Origin: Prorocentrum cordatum
Lineage: Eukaryota; Sar; Dinophyceae; Prorocentrales; Prorocentraceae
Reading direction: 5' to 3'
Length of the DNA stretch: 64,000 nucleotides
Assembly (NCBI GenBank): GCA_963575745.1
Contig: CAUYUJ010022515.1
Span: 48,740-112,739 of the forward strand
The notes under the pieces are model-generated. The model saw only the letters and a program-made list of their open reading frames with translations. It did no database searches and had not been told where the DNA came from. Both the position numbers and the translations under genes were made by a program. Positions 20,687 through 32,014 of the stretch are shown one piece after another (the stretch's first letter is position 1; every line of letters starts with the position of its first letter).

Positions 20687-22165
20687 TTATGCGGCCACCG
20701 ACTCGGTGATCACGTTCCTCGCCAGCACGGCCCGGAGCGCGCCGGCAGCATCGGGGGCGAGCTCGGAGGCGGCGCGTAGCGCACCGGTCCACGCCAACAC
20801 TGGCGAGCGCGCGGGCCTCGCAGCGAGCGAGAAGCACGTCTCGCGTGTCCTGTAGCGGGCGGGCGGCAGGCAGCCACCCTGCCGGCGCTGATGGGGCGCC
20901 GTGCCAGTGTTGCACGCCAGAACCGAGCTGCAATTCCGACATGTTCCGCGTCGCCGCCGCAAGCGGGCCCTGGGCGCGGCCGTGCCCAGCAGCGATGGCG
21001 CCCTCCGCTCCCGCCAAAGATAGCGAGGGAACCGCCCCCGCCGCTGCGCATTGGCAAGCTGCCGGAGAAGTGCGATGGCGGCCGCGGCCGCCGGGTCGAG
21101 GCGCCAACTCGGGCTGAGCACGCCGAAGGCCACCTCTGCGGCAGCGCGGAGGCCCCCTCTGCACACTGCGTGCCGAGCGGCGGCACGGAGGCCGGCGAGC
21201 TCGCGCGCTGGGGGCCGCCTGTAGGCGGCGCCGTGCATGCCGGCGTCCGTGCCAGCTGCTGCGCCCAGCAGGCAGCGCTGCCGGAAGCTCATTGGCAGGC
21301 AGCCCATGCGGACGAAGCGGCCAACTGCATCGAGGACGCCCGCGGGCGCAACCTCGTTGCGGCGCCCAGGGCCTGCGGTCGCGACGACCCCGAGGTCCTC
21401 GAAGCTGGTGCTGGCGGCCATCGTCGCCTGAGCGGCCAACCGTCGCGACAGCGCCGCAGTGTTTGTGCGCTCTTGCCCCGGTTCAGACGCCGCCCCGAGG
21501 CGTGCTCGAATTCGGTGGTCACGCGCAGCGCCTCGCGGACCGCCTTCGCCGCCTCGCTGGCCGCAACGTGAGGTGGTCCACGCAGATGCGGCGATGGAGG
21601 CCGTCGTCGAGCTCCCTGGCGCGCCAGTGCCACAGAAGACGGCCAGCGCGCAACCAGGTAGGATGCCGCTGGTGGGGGCCCACGCGCTGCCAGTGGCACG
21701 GCTGGCCCAAATCCCTTGGTTCGCTGTGCGCGCGTGCGTGGCGTGCCCGACGATCCACGGCGGCGCCCCCCCACGAGCGAGCAGGCCGGGCAGCGAGGCG
21801 AGGTGAATATGGTCGCGCGTTTCTCGCCACTCGAGCGCCGCGCCGGCCGTGCAGTCGCAAAGGGCCTCGGCGGCGTCGAGCTCCAGCGCGAGCTCCCAGG
21901 CGAGCTCCTCGGCTCCTCGCTGCGACTCTTCGCCGGCCCACTGCAGGCGCCAGCGCGCGAAGAGGCGGGCGCGGCCAGCGGCCCGCGGCCGATGCGGGAT
22001 CGGCAGAAGCCGATTGGGCCGCCTGTCCAGCGCCCCCCCATCTCCACCAGGCTCCGGGAGGAGCAGCCCTTCGGCCTCGACCAGCTCGCGGGGACTGTCT
22101 GCCGCGAGGCCGCCGCGCGCGGCCGTGCCGGCGCCTCGGGGGGCCTCGTTCGGGCGGAGAGCCAC
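20687..22165 (-). pseudogene. Reverse transcriptase domain of LINE 3
   Basis: The 492-codon frame starts with fingers-like GLLLPEPGGDGG and LLPIPHRPRAAGRARLFARW, and contains SGILPGCALAVF, the motif just before the catalytic strand. The catalytic strand itself lies in another frame at about 21560-21595 and reads RICVDHLTL where RIYVDDLTL is expected, so the Tyr and the second catalytic Asp are both changed. ASGRRLNRGKSAQT is the following LNxxKS motif. The main frame resumes with SFEDLGVVATAGP and a thumb-like helical part. Two frame switches around the active site confirm decay. The start is not a real initiator: the protein would be continuous with the endonuclease. Confidence 0.7.
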
Positions 22166-22229
22166 GTCCGCATCGCCGAGTGTAGCTCCAGCCAGGCAGC
22201 GTCCACGTCATGCTGATCCGAGGCGCGAT

Positions 22230-22735
22230 GAAGGCAGCGCCGCGTGATGACTGGGCGACCGCGGTCAGGGCCCGAGCCTTTCCAGGGCCCCAGCTGTCAG
22301 CCGCGGCGCCGGAGAGGGGCGGCGCCGGCTGCCGAATGAGCGCCTGCTCCGGCGCGGCGGCGCGGATTTCCATCTGCAGCGCCGCGCGGGCCCCGTCGGA
22401 GACCCGCGCGCTCCGCCGGGCCCGGCGCCTCGGAGTTCGCGAGCGCGTAGTCGATGCAGGTGGGCCTGCCCTGGGGCGGAACTCGCGTCGGGCCGCTAGC
22501 TGTCAGCAGGCCCCGCCGCCCTGCTATACGCCCGGGGCCCCTCGGGCCCCGCGTCGACGAGGCCGCAGTTGAGGCCCCCAACCAGGAAGGCGGGCAGCCC
22601 CCCGTGGCCGCGCAACCCATCCAGGCCCTCCAACTCGAGGTCGGAGTTGCGCTCGATGTCACACCGGCCGCCGGCGTAGCCGTAACAGTTCAAGAAGTGC
22701 GCGGCGCAGCTCTGGCCGAGTTGCGCGGCCAACTA
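22230..22735 (-). pseudogene. EEP endonuclease domain of LINE 3
   Basis: The first block reads HFLNCYGYAGGRCDIERNSD then AFLVGGLNCGLVDA, where the usual GGDxN is GGLNC, so the metal-ligand Asp is gone. After a frame change, RPTCIDYALANSEAPG matches the TRIDYVL motif before the last catalytic region. A later frame begins DAAWLELHSAMRTWLSAR, the helical linker that joins endonuclease to RT in this family. The domain would nick target DNA at insertion; this copy cannot. Confidence 0.6.
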
Positions 22736-22837
22736 ACGGTGCTGGCCAGGATGGCGCCATGCTTCCATGAGTTCCGATCGAGCCGCGCAATGTCCCGGGG
22801 CGTGGGCCCGGACCATCGACCTCCCTATAGTCCCTTG

Positions 22838-22985
22838 TCCATCGATCGGTACCTTGCGAATCGCGCAGCTCGCGAGCCTCCCAGGCAGCGCTCGCAGGCA
22901 ATCTACTTGCTGCGCTATCGCCCCCGTATGGAATCTACCCAGCTATTCCGGCCGTGCGTTGCGCAAGGGTTGGAAATGCGGTTCT
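22838..22985 (+). repeat. Dispersed repeat O, copy 1
   Basis: CCTTGTCCATCGATCGGT, AGCTCGCGAGCCTCCCA and GTGCRTTGCGCAAGGGTTGG occur here and at about 27995-28145 in the same order. The unit is about 150 bp, with weak CCCTTG inverted ends. Confidence 0.75.
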
Positions 22986-24004
22986 AACAAAGAAGGGCGC
23001 AATGCGCTGCCTGAGCTGGCAGGAACAAGACCTCGAGCGTGAGCATCGTTTGCCGCGCTTTCAGTGGCAGGTGCGGCCTAGAAGGTCGCCGTGCCGATGC
23101 CGTTCTTTCTGCTACCGCGCATGCGAAAGGTCCGAGTGGGAGAACATGCAAGTCCGAGGAACAACTGCGACGAAGAACGCTCGGGGTGTCTCGGGCGACG
23201 CATGCCATCGATCCAGCTGTTTTGTAGCATTGCAGCAACGTGTCCTTTTCAAGCTCTGTTCTCGCGACCATTGTCCTGCGCGCGCTCGACGTGGTAATCT
23301 TCGGCGGGCCCCAAAGACAAGCGCCGCGCAGAACGCGAGGCCGCAGCCATCACGAAAGGCAAGCGCCGCAGCGTCGACGCGGAAAGGGAGAGAACCAGGC
23401 GAAGGCCAAGGGGCGGCGTCGACGAGAGCACGGAGGGTCAACTGGCGCGCGCGAGAATGGAAGCGGCAAGACGACCTGCGAGGGACTCGCTTGAAGAGCT
23501 CCCGTGGATGAGAAAGCGCATGTCCGATGGGCGAATGGCTGCGCCGAGTCGCCGTGGCCCCAGCTGGCTCGAGGACGCGCTTCACTCGCGCAACAGAAGT
23601 CCCGACGACGATGCCCAACGTCTCCCCGAGAGAGCAGCCGCGGAGCCAGCCGTCTTCGCGCGAGCCGTCGCATCGAGAAAGCTAGTGGCAACAAGTTGCA
23701 ACAATTCTTTGATAGGGGCGCGCAGCGCTGCCGAAATCCGCCTCGGGCATGTGCCCCTGCAAAGGAACAGGCTGGCAAAGCTCAGCAGCGGAAGCGCGGG
23801 CCGTCGCCGGCAGTCCCGGAGCGCATCGAATGTTGATCTGCGTCGGCCCTTGGCGCGCTGTTCCCCGATCCCGCGCGAGGCCCGGCCAGGCGAGGGCTCG
23901 GCGCTCTGGGCGGCCGGGCCGCCTGCACCCCTGCGGCAGCAACGGCGGCGAAGAGATGCGCGGCGCGGGCTGGCCCAGAGCGGGGGCAATGCCCCAGCTT
24001 CGGT
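22986..24004. other. Coding-like fragments, no gene defined
   Basis: Minus-strand frames, e.g. 23989-23582 with APIKELLQLVATSFLDATA, look moderately coding and could be a further exon of the minus-strand gene at 24005-25216. Plus-strand frames overlap them. The strand cannot be decided by eye. Confidence 0.3.
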
Positions 24005-24418
24005 CTAGGACTCTACGACCTCGACGCTGGCGCGCCCGCCCTCCGTCGCGGGGAAGGCCATGATCGCTTCAGATGAGCGCGTGGCAGTGGGGGGCGGGAA
24101 GCCTCGGCTCACGCACTCTCGCAGCCGATGAACCATCTTTGGGATATCCGCACACTGGCGGCAGGCGGTCGCCTCCGGGCAGAAGAAGAGCAAGCGCAGG
24201 CTCGTCGCGGCGATGGTGCGACGGTCGCAGGAGCAGCGGGGCGACAAGTCGTCGCCCATGCTCGCGTTCACCGCGTAGGGCGCCATGTCGGGACCATGCA
24301 GAACGCGCGTTGCCAAGTCCACAGTCGCCCTAGGTGTTGCAGGCATCCGAATGATAATGACGTTTGTTGTAGGCCGGATCAAGCGCAGAAGCTCGCCGGG
24401 GAATTTTGCAGGGAACAT
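24005..24418 (-). CDS. Unknown protein, Cys-containing ORF (minus strand)
   Basis: This 137-codon frame reads PGELLRLIRPTTNVIIIRMP, then MGDDLSPRCSCDRRTIAATS and CPEATACRQCADIPKMVHRL, and ends SVEVVES before a stop. Its amino-acid mix is balanced, with five Cys clustered in the middle (CSC, C, CRQC), suggesting a small metal-binding or disulfide region. The opposite strand gives only fragments. It may be the last exon of a gene whose earlier exons are the minus-strand frames at 24681-25216. No family recognised; the first codons may be intron. Confidence 0.45.
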   Translation of the reverse strand: MFPAKFPGELLRLIRPTTNVIIIRMPATPRATVDLATRVLHGPDMAPYAVNASMGDDLSPRCSCDRRTIAATSLRLLFFCPEATACRQCADIPKMVHRLRECVSRGFPPPTATRSSEAIMAFPATEGGRASVEVVES

Positions 24419-24680
24419 CGATCAGTGGCGATGCGTCTTGGCTTGCCTATATGCCCACCGCGCAATGTTCACATAACTTGTTGTGACCTACGCGACGCGT
24501 TCTTGGAACGTTTATGTCTGGGGGCGCCTTGTTTTCACACATCGGGCTCGTGTTCTGTGAACATTTGTTCTTTCGAACGTTTTGGAGTTCAGAATATTTC
24601 GTGGTAGTCCTATATGAATGCCAAGACGGTCGGTCCCTGCTCAAGGATAGGAGCTCGGTCACGGTGCGTTTCAGCACGTC

Positions 24681-25216
24681 CTAATTCGCGGCCGCTTTGC
24701 CGGCGGAGTTTCTCCTGGCCGCGCCGCGGAGCTCTTCGCATGCGTCTTTGGCGGCAGCGTCGAACCTAATGTCGGGCGCGTTGGCCTCGTCGAACATCCG
24801 GCCATCATCGTTATCAGACGAAGTGACGTAAAAGAGCGTGGTGCGCGCGTCCGACAGACGCGCCAGCGGATGCAACGCGCCCGCAGCTTAGGCTTTGGCG
24901 ATGAGCTCGCTCCATGCGCTTCTCCTCTGTCACTTAAGGGGTCGACGTCGTTTGGACATCGCGGCCGCGCGATGCTGAGCTTGTTCAGCAGCCTCGCGGT
25001 GCTGGCGCTGCCTTCCAGGGCGGCGCTTTCGCGCGCGTGCGAAACGCATCGCAGGGCGCCGCGGAGCAGCATGTCTGCATAGTACATGGCGTGGGGCTGC
25101 GACGTAGCAGCCATAATTACATTGGCAGTCGGTGCCCGAGCGCAAGTCGGCAATGCGCTCGCCGTGGGCCCCCTCAGCGTGAACGCTGGCAAGAAGGAGA
25201 GCCCTGCAGGTGCCAT
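24681..25216 (-). CDS. Unknown protein, two overlapping minus-strand coding segments
   Basis: Reading from 25216, one frame gives PTANVIMAATSQPHAMYYAD then MLLRGALRCVSHARESAALE and LNKLSIARPRCPNDVDPLS. From about 24875 a second frame gives HPLARLSDARTTLFYVTSSD, NDDGRMFDEANAPDIRFDAA and ends GKAAAN at a TAG (24681-24683). Both look like real coding sequence, so either a short intron lies at about 24960-24876 or the gene is frameshifted. Another minus-strand segment at 25997-25850 (HEPIDAAIGDTIGLRERLS) may be an earlier exon. No domain recognised. Confidence 0.4.
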
Positions 25217-26080
25217 GCATGCGCCGCTCCGCCTTCAGGTCGATTGCGCGCGTCTCCCACATTTTCGCCTGCGCCAGAGCCCTGATGCACTCGCTGCAAT
25301 CGCGCGCGGCAGGCGTCGCGGTTCGTCAGACGCAATCTGCCGTCTGCGGGCGGGGCGTCGGGAGCGCGATGCCGCCGACGGAGGCAAGTGGAGGCAAATG
25401 GAGGCAAGTGGAGTGCGTCAGCGGGTCCGATGGGCCACTGCGTCTCGAGCCAATCCGAGACCCCGCGAATGCAGTCGCATTCGTTTCAGCGCCGCCGTCC
25501 GCGGAGTTCCGTCCGCCGTTTCGGCGTCGGAAAGGCACGGCGGGGCAAAAGCAGCGGCGCGGCGGGAAGCAGGGGCGGGATCGGAAAGGACGAGCAGGAG
25601 GAGCCGATTGGAAAAGAGTAAGGCGAGGAGGCGGCGATCGCCCGTCTCCCGCGGAGGCAGAATCGAAGTCCGCAGGGCGATCTCGGCGACCAGCATGGCG
25701 GAGAAAGGCCGCGGGCGCAGCAGCAACTCTGGAGCTGCAGCGGCGGGCGCCAAGGGCAGGTGCGGCGCAGTATCGGTGCAGCCTCGGCGGGTCCAAAGGA
25801 CAAGCGCGGGTCAGAAGCAACCTGGCGTCAGTAAGTTTATCAGTATAGGGTTCGATGGACAATCTCTCGCGTAAGCCGATGGTGTCCCCGATCGCAGCAT
25901 CGATGGGCTCGTGTCGGTCATGGACAACGCTGTGATGCTGTTGCGGCGCAACGGCACTCAAACGCATTGCCTCCGTCAAGCATATGAAGACATTCACTCG
26001 AATTCACGCGGAAAGACATGCAATGGCGGGTCCGAAGGACAACCGCGAAGCAGAGTCCAGATAGTATCTGTGGGCCCTAA
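25217..26080. other. Possible upstream exon on minus strand; otherwise unassigned
   Basis: Coding-like minus-strand peptide near 25850-25970. The rest is Arg/Pro-rich and unconvincing. GGAGGCAAGT is repeated three times at about 25380-25415. Confidence 0.3.
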
Positions 26081-26084
26081 AGCA

Positions 26085-27110
26085 GGAAGTGTCCGGTTTG
26101 GCGGCGGACCGGTTCGGTTGCAGCGGTTCGATTTCGGCGCGGGGTCCGGTTTTGGTCGGTCCGGTTTTGCCAGTCCGGGTCGGTTATGCCGGTTCGGTTC
26201 GGCGGTCGCGGGACGGTCCGGTTTTGGGGGGGCCGGTTTTCGGCCGGAGGGTGCCGGGGGGGGGGTGCCGGCAAGGGGGGGGGGGGTGTGCACCGGGGGG
26301 GGTGGTTCACACCGGGGGGGGGGGGGGGTCGTGCCGGCACCGGGGGGGGGGAGGTGCCGGCACGGGGGGGGGGTGCCGGTGCCGGCACCGGGGGGGGAGG
26401 GGGGTGCGGCACCGGGTGGGGGGGGGTGGGCCGGCCACCGGGGGGGGGGGTGCCGGCACCGGGGGGGGGGGTGCCGGCACCGGGGGGGGGGGTGCCGGCA
26501 CCGGGGGGTGGGGGGGGGGGTGCCGGCACACGTCAAGGGGGGGGAGTGCCGGCACGGGGGGTGGGGGGGGGTGCCGGCACCGGGGGGGGGGGGGGGTGCC
26601 GGCACCGGGGGGGGGGGGTGACGGCACCGGGGGGGGGGGGTGCCGGCACCAGGGGGGGGGGGTGCCGGGGGGGGGGGGTGCCGGCACCGGGGGGGGGGGG
26701 GTGTGCCAGCACCGGGGGGGGGGGGGGGAGGGCCAGGGGGATGCCGGCACCGGGGGGGGGGGTGCCGGCGGGGGGGGGGTGCCGGCACCGGGGGGGGGGG
26801 GGGGGTGGGGGGGGCCGGGGTGGGGGTTGGTGGTGGGGGGGGGGGGGGGTGCCGGCACCGGGTGGGGGGTGCCGGCACCGGGGGGGGGGGGGGGCCCGGC
26901 CGGCGGCACCGCGGGCTTTCTTGGGCCGGTGGGGAGTCCCGGGGCCCGGTTCGGTTCCACCCGGTTCGGGCTTGCCGTTCGGGCCGGTTTCGACCGGCCG
27001 GTTCGGTTCGAACCGCCCGGTCCGGTTTCAGCCGGGCCGGTTCGGGCTCCGGTTCGGGCGGTTCGGTTGCAGGAGCCGCCGGTTCACGGTTACCAGTTCG
27101 GTTCGGACTC
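26085..27110. repeat. GGTTCGGTT repeat flanking a G-run array with TGCCGGCACC
   Basis: The centre (about 26225-26900) holds more than twenty units of TGCCGGCACC followed by a run of 7-14 G. The flanks on both sides (26085-26225 and 26930-27110) are a different degenerate repeat built from GGTTCGG and CCGGTT. Glycine-rich and proline-rich open frames here are products of the repeat. Confidence 0.9.
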
Positions 27111-27299
27111 TTCTTGCCCTAAAGGCAAACGCCTCAGAATAACTTAACAAGCTGTCTCTCGTCTTACTCCCAACCCTCCGTTGTTGTGCTATCGTTTTGA
27201 ACAGAGCACCGTGGTTGCGTCCTCCCTCCTTCCCGCTCCCTTCCCGCCTCCCCCCTGGGGGGGGTGGGATTGGGGGGGGCAGCTTCGTGCGGTGCTACG

Positions 27300-27955
27300 C
27301 AAATCAGAGCGGGACCTCGCGAGCCTTGGGGGGCTGCGATCTGCGAAGTTGTCGCCGCTTTCGAGGGCTGCTGGGGGTGCCAGCACAGTGGGGCCCCACC
27401 CAGATTCAGATTAGACCTTGCCATCCTTGTGGGGGCTGCGATCTGCAAAACTGTCGCCACTTTCGAGGGCTGCGGGGGGGCCGGCACGGTGGGGTCTCAC
27501 ACACACATTCCGATTCGACCTCGCCATCCTTGTGGGGCTGCGATCTGCGAGCATGTCGGCACTTTCGAAGGCTTGCTTGGGGGGGCAGCGCAGTGGGGCC
27601 CCACCCAGATTCGAATTAGACCTCGCAGCCCCTGGGGGGCTGCGATCTGCGAGCATGTCGGCAATTTCGAGTGCTGCTAGGGGGGCCAGCACATCGGGGT
27701 ACCTTACCCATATTCCGATTAGACCTCGCCATCCCTGGGGGGCTGCGGTCTGCGAAAGTGTCACCACTTTCGAGGGCTGCTGGGGGGTGCAGCAGAGTGG
27801 GGGCCCTACCCAGGCTCAGATCGAGGGTTGCTGGGGGGGGCAGCATCGGTGGGTACCCGCTGCAGACGTAGATTCGACCTCGCCGTTCCCTTTGGGGGCT
27901 GCGATCTGGGAGCAGGTTTCCACTTTCGAGGGCTACTGGGGGGGCAGCTCTCTTG
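27300..27955 (+). repeat. About 100-bp tandem array, family E, locus 2
   Basis: Six to seven units with spacing of 100-108 bp, sharing GGGGCTGCGATCTGCGA, CACTTTCGAGGGCTGC and CACCCAGATTC with the arrays at 18.9 and 43.2 kb. Confidence 0.9.
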
Positions 27956-27984
27956 CATTTCGAGTCAGAAGAATAACACATCAC

Positions 27985-28165
27985 CTCCATCAGTTCCCTG
28001 TCCATCGATCGGTGCCCTGCGAGCCACGCAGCTCGCGAGCCTCCCAAGTAACGCTCGCAGAAGCTGTACCTGCTTGCCACGTCAACACTCGCTGTGAACA
28101 TCTGCCCGGCGATTCGGGCCGTGCATTGCGCAAGGGTTGGGTACATCGTCAGGGTAGTGCTTAAG
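27985..28165 (+). repeat. Dispersed repeat O, copy 2
   Basis: Second copy of the repeat at 22838-22985. The same GCAAGGGTTGGGTAC end is followed by CATCGTCAGGGTAGTG, of which a diverged version lies at 32038-32068. Confidence 0.7.
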
Positions 28166-28202
28166 ATGCCGCCTCCCTTGTCCCTTGAAGAACTACCGGA
28201 TT

Positions 28203-28262
28203 GCAGAAACATATTTCAGCTTTCGTCAGTCCGCGCGGATTTCTTGGGTCGCTGCTTAGGGG
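28203..28262 (+). mobile_element. Introner-like family A, left half only
   Basis: GCAGAAACATATTTCAG followed by CAGTCCGCGCGGATTTCTTG matches the left arm of the family A elements (for example 54862). The right arm is absent, so this is a truncated copy. Confidence 0.5.
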
Positions 28263-28324
28263 CTCCAGCGTCAACCATTTAACGCTTGTTTCTGGGTGGT
28301 GTGGGCGGCGGGGCAACGCGTCAC

Positions 28325-28400
28325 CGATAACGCTATTCCCAAGACCTCTCCCGGGGCGCGTCCTGACCAGGATCTCGAGGCAGATCCAGCCCTGGCGACG
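28325..28400 (-). repeat. Dispersed repeat C, copy 1
   Basis: CCCAAGACCTCTCCCGGGGC and ATCCAGCCCTGGCGACGAG match 42677-42745 directly and 45382-45440 and 48240-48300 inverted. Confidence 0.65.
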
Positions 28401-28559
28401 AGGGCCCTTCAGGAGGCCCAGACTTGTGTGCAGAACGGGGCAGGGGCAGCGGCATCGGGCATCGGCTTTTCCTCCTCCCCGAGTTTTGGGGCTGCTCCAG
28501 CCCCGCCCCCTTCTGGGTGCGGCCGACCATCCGCCACCTCAGGGCGCGGCCGCTCTCCC

Positions 28560-28675
28560 CTTCCCCTCCGTCGCAGGGCGGCGGAGGGACAGCGAGTGCG
28601 CCGTCGAAGCTGCCGAAGCACGGGGGCACCTGGTCGAAGCTGCAGCCGGGCGACTCGACACCAGGCGGCCGTCGA
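28560..28675 (+). CDS. Weak candidate exon
   Basis: After an acceptor in CCCCTCCGTCGCAG the frame reads GGGGTASAPSKLPKHGGTWS followed by KLQPGDST. It is flanked by a GAC/GAG microsatellite. Length and composition are compatible with an exon, but no family is recognised and neighbouring exons are missing. Confidence 0.25.
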
Positions 28676-28679
28676 CGAT

Positions 28680-28920
28680 GACGACGACGTCGACGACGAC
28701 GGCGAAAAGGAGGAGGAGGAGGAGGAATAGGAGGAGGTTAGGGGCAGGAGAGGGAAGAGGGGGGGATGGGGATGAGGAACAGTAGGGGGAGGATGGAGGG
28801 TGGAGGGGGAGGAGGAACGAGAAGGGGGGTAAGAGGGGGAGAGTGTGTGTGGAAAAATGGGTTGTACGAGGAGCAGGAGTAGAAATATGAGGAGGAGTAG
28901 GAGGAGAAGAAGGACCCGAT
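28680..28920. repeat. GA-rich and GAC microsatellite
   Basis: (GAC)n then degenerate (GGA)n with GGGG runs. Confidence 0.85.
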
Positions 28921-29029
28921 TCACGCCAGGATGCATCAGCGATGCTGCAACATATCATTCCGCTTTGAAGATGAATGAACCAGTTGCCACGGTGAGACTA
29001 GAGTTGTGCAAACTAGAAGCTGGAAATAC

Positions 29030-29102
29030 TTGTTGCCAACCATCCTGTGGTGTTGGGTCCTCTTTTTCCCAACCATCCTGTGGTGTTGGGTCCTCGTTTT
29101 GA
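29030..29102 (+). repeat. 37-bp tandem duplication
   Basis: AACCATCCTGTGGTGTTGGG occurs twice, head to tail, each followed by TCCTC and a T-run. Confidence 0.9.
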
Positions 29103-29121
29103 AATAACCGTCCCCGCGTTG

Positions 29122-29172
29122 TCCTCCTCCTCCTCCTCCTCCTCCTCCTCCCCCTCCTCCCTCCTCCATCAC

Positions 29173-29225
<53 letters not shown>

Positions 29226-29226
29226 C
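29122..29226. repeat. (TCC)n then (CAT)n microsatellites
   Basis: About 40 bp of TCC units followed by about 60 bp of CAT units. Confidence 0.95.
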
Positions 29227-29239
29227 CCGTTTCAAACTA

Positions 29240-30530
<1,291 letters not shown>

Positions 30531-30559
30531 GGCAGTAGTAGAATTGCCAGTGCTACCAT

Positions 30560-30682
30560 CCGTATTCTGAGGAGTGTGTGTTGTATGGCTGTGTGCATGT
30601 ATGTGTGTATGTCTGTATTTATGTATATATACACATGCATACATACACGCAGGCACACACATATACATGTACATGTGTGTAT
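30560..30682. repeat. TG/CA-rich simple sequence
   Basis: Mixed GTGT, TATG, ACAC and CATA words. Confidence 0.8.
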
Positions 30683-30831
30683 CGGAGTAGGCCGCGGGCG
30701 TGACTGGGACGGGCCCCGGGTACACATGGCCGCCCCTGGGGCTCCGGCGTCGCCCTCGTGGCTCCAAAGTGGCATCGGCCCACAACTTGGTGCGACAGTC
30801 TACCAGACTGGGTCTATCACACCCCGAGAGC

Positions 30832-30935
30832 GCCGAAGATGCCTTCTGAACGGCCTCTGGCAGGCTTCAGTGGGCGCTCGAGGACCCAGAAACGTAGCCC
30901 GAGAGGTAGACATCTTTGATTTCCCTTTGGTCTTC
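30832..30935 (+). repeat. Dispersed repeat V, copy 1
   Basis: AGTGGGCGCTCGAGG and ACATCTTTGATTTCCCTT are shared with about 31172-31285 at the same spacing. Confidence 0.65.
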
Positions 30936-30964
30936 TCATTTTTTCGGGACCCTCTGCTTTTCAA

Positions 30965-31130
30965 GATTCTGACAATCCACGACGGTCCAAGAGGCCTTCA
31001 ACACCGCCTCAGGACGGGCCAAGCGCCCCAGGAGGGCCCCGGGACGGCCCAGCAGGGCCCCATGGCGCCTCCAAAGGCGCCCGAGAAGGCCCAAACGGCC
31101 TTAAAGACGGCCCCGATATGGGCTCAAGAG
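30965..31130 (-). repeat. Family D repeat, inverted fragment
   Basis: CCAAGAGGCC and CCAAACGGCC words are the reverse complement of the CTTGGGGGCCTCTTGGGCCG pattern of family D at 36.8, 49.7-54.5, 61.5 and 63.1 kb. Confidence 0.6.
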
Positions 31131-31171
31131 GGGGAGCATGAACCGAAAGTTCGAGTCTTTCGCCCCATTAA

Positions 31172-31285
31172 GCTCGGAGGCCTCCAGAAGGCGCCAGGAC
31201 GGCCCCGGGCAAGCTCTAGTGGGCGCCCGAGGCTCCAGACGAGTGCTCCGAGAAGCCAACGTCTTTGATTTCCCTTGCGTTCCGC
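31172..31285 (+). repeat. Dispersed repeat V, copy 2
   Basis: Second copy of 30832-30935, 340 bp downstream. Confidence 0.65.
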
Positions 31286-31299
31286 AATGTTTTTTGGGT

Positions 31300-31575
31300 T
31301 CTGCCTCGACTCGCTGGCGGCTGCCAACGTCGCAGCTGTCGCCACTTCCGCCACTTCCGTGAGCTCTTGGGGGTTCAGCGGCGTGCTGAGGTAAAGGGAC
31401 CATGGCTCGCCTGATGTGCAAATGTCGCCACTCTCGTGAGATCGTGGGAGGTTTATTGTAGTGCGGAGCTGACGGAGCCTCCCTGGGGGCTGCCAACTGC
31501 GGAACCAGCGCCACATTCGTGAGTTGCTGGGGGGGCCAGCGGAACGCGGTGCTAAGGAGACCCATACCAGACCTC
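31300..31575 (+). repeat. Diverged family E units
   Basis: Three units with GTCGCCACTT, CGTGAG and TGCTGGGGGG words spaced about 85 bp apart. They resemble the ~100-bp family E arrays but are more diverged. Confidence 0.5.
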
Positions 31576-31927
31576 GCCTCCCTTGGCATCGTCTTCTTCC
31601 TCTTTGCCGACGTACCTTTCACCTGCTATCTTTACCTTCTCTTTGACATCGTTGTCATGTTGTCTTCCCTTCTTTTCATGCTCTAAGATTATATATCACA
31701 CCGGTCCCGTGAATCATGCAGCGTATATGACCCCTGAGTAGTCTGCGCAACAGATCGCGTCCCTTGTCATGTTACTGCCAGACTTGCGATACGGTCAGGG
31801 ACTTTGGCTAAGCGTGTCACTCCGCCAGTTCAGGTCCACCGCACTTACGCTCGAAACGCTAACCACGTCCTGGTTCCCTAGCGTCAATGTTCTGAGACTT
31901 TGCCAGCCTCCCGCCCTGCGGATCGGA

Positions 31928-31964
31928 GCGACACGCTATCCGCTTGCAGGGTATAGCGTGTCGC
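31928..31964 (+). other. Perfect 12-bp stem inverted repeat
   Basis: GCGACACGCTAT (31928-31939) is the exact reverse complement of ATAGCGTGTCGC (31953-31964), with a 13-nt loop. No T-run follows, so it is not a bacterial-type terminator. Purpose unknown. Confidence 0.7.
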
Positions 31965-32014
31965 CGGGCCGCCGCCGCGACACGCGAAGCAACCATTCCT
32001 GGCCGTAACCCCAT

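Larger units (their letters stand above)
19850..22790 (-). mobile_element. LINE-type retrotransposon 3 (EEP-RT-zinc finger-RNase H), decayed
   Basis: Read on the minus strand, four domains follow in order: endonuclease (about 22735-22230), reverse transcriptase (22165-20687), a Cys/His finger (about 20675-20598) and RNase H (about 20520-19890). This is the architecture of dinoflagellate non-LTR elements with a C-terminal RNase H. At least three frame changes and altered catalytic residues show that it is inactive. A repeat of family O lies just beyond its 5' end (22838-22985). Target-site duplications and a 3' tail could not be defined. Confidence 0.75.

Noticed and set aside
26077-27147. Long Gly-rich and Pro-rich ORFs on both strands
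   Set aside because: Products of the G-run array; no codon structure beyond the repeat.
31928-31964. Rho-independent terminator
   Set aside because: No T-run, and the genome is eukaryotic.
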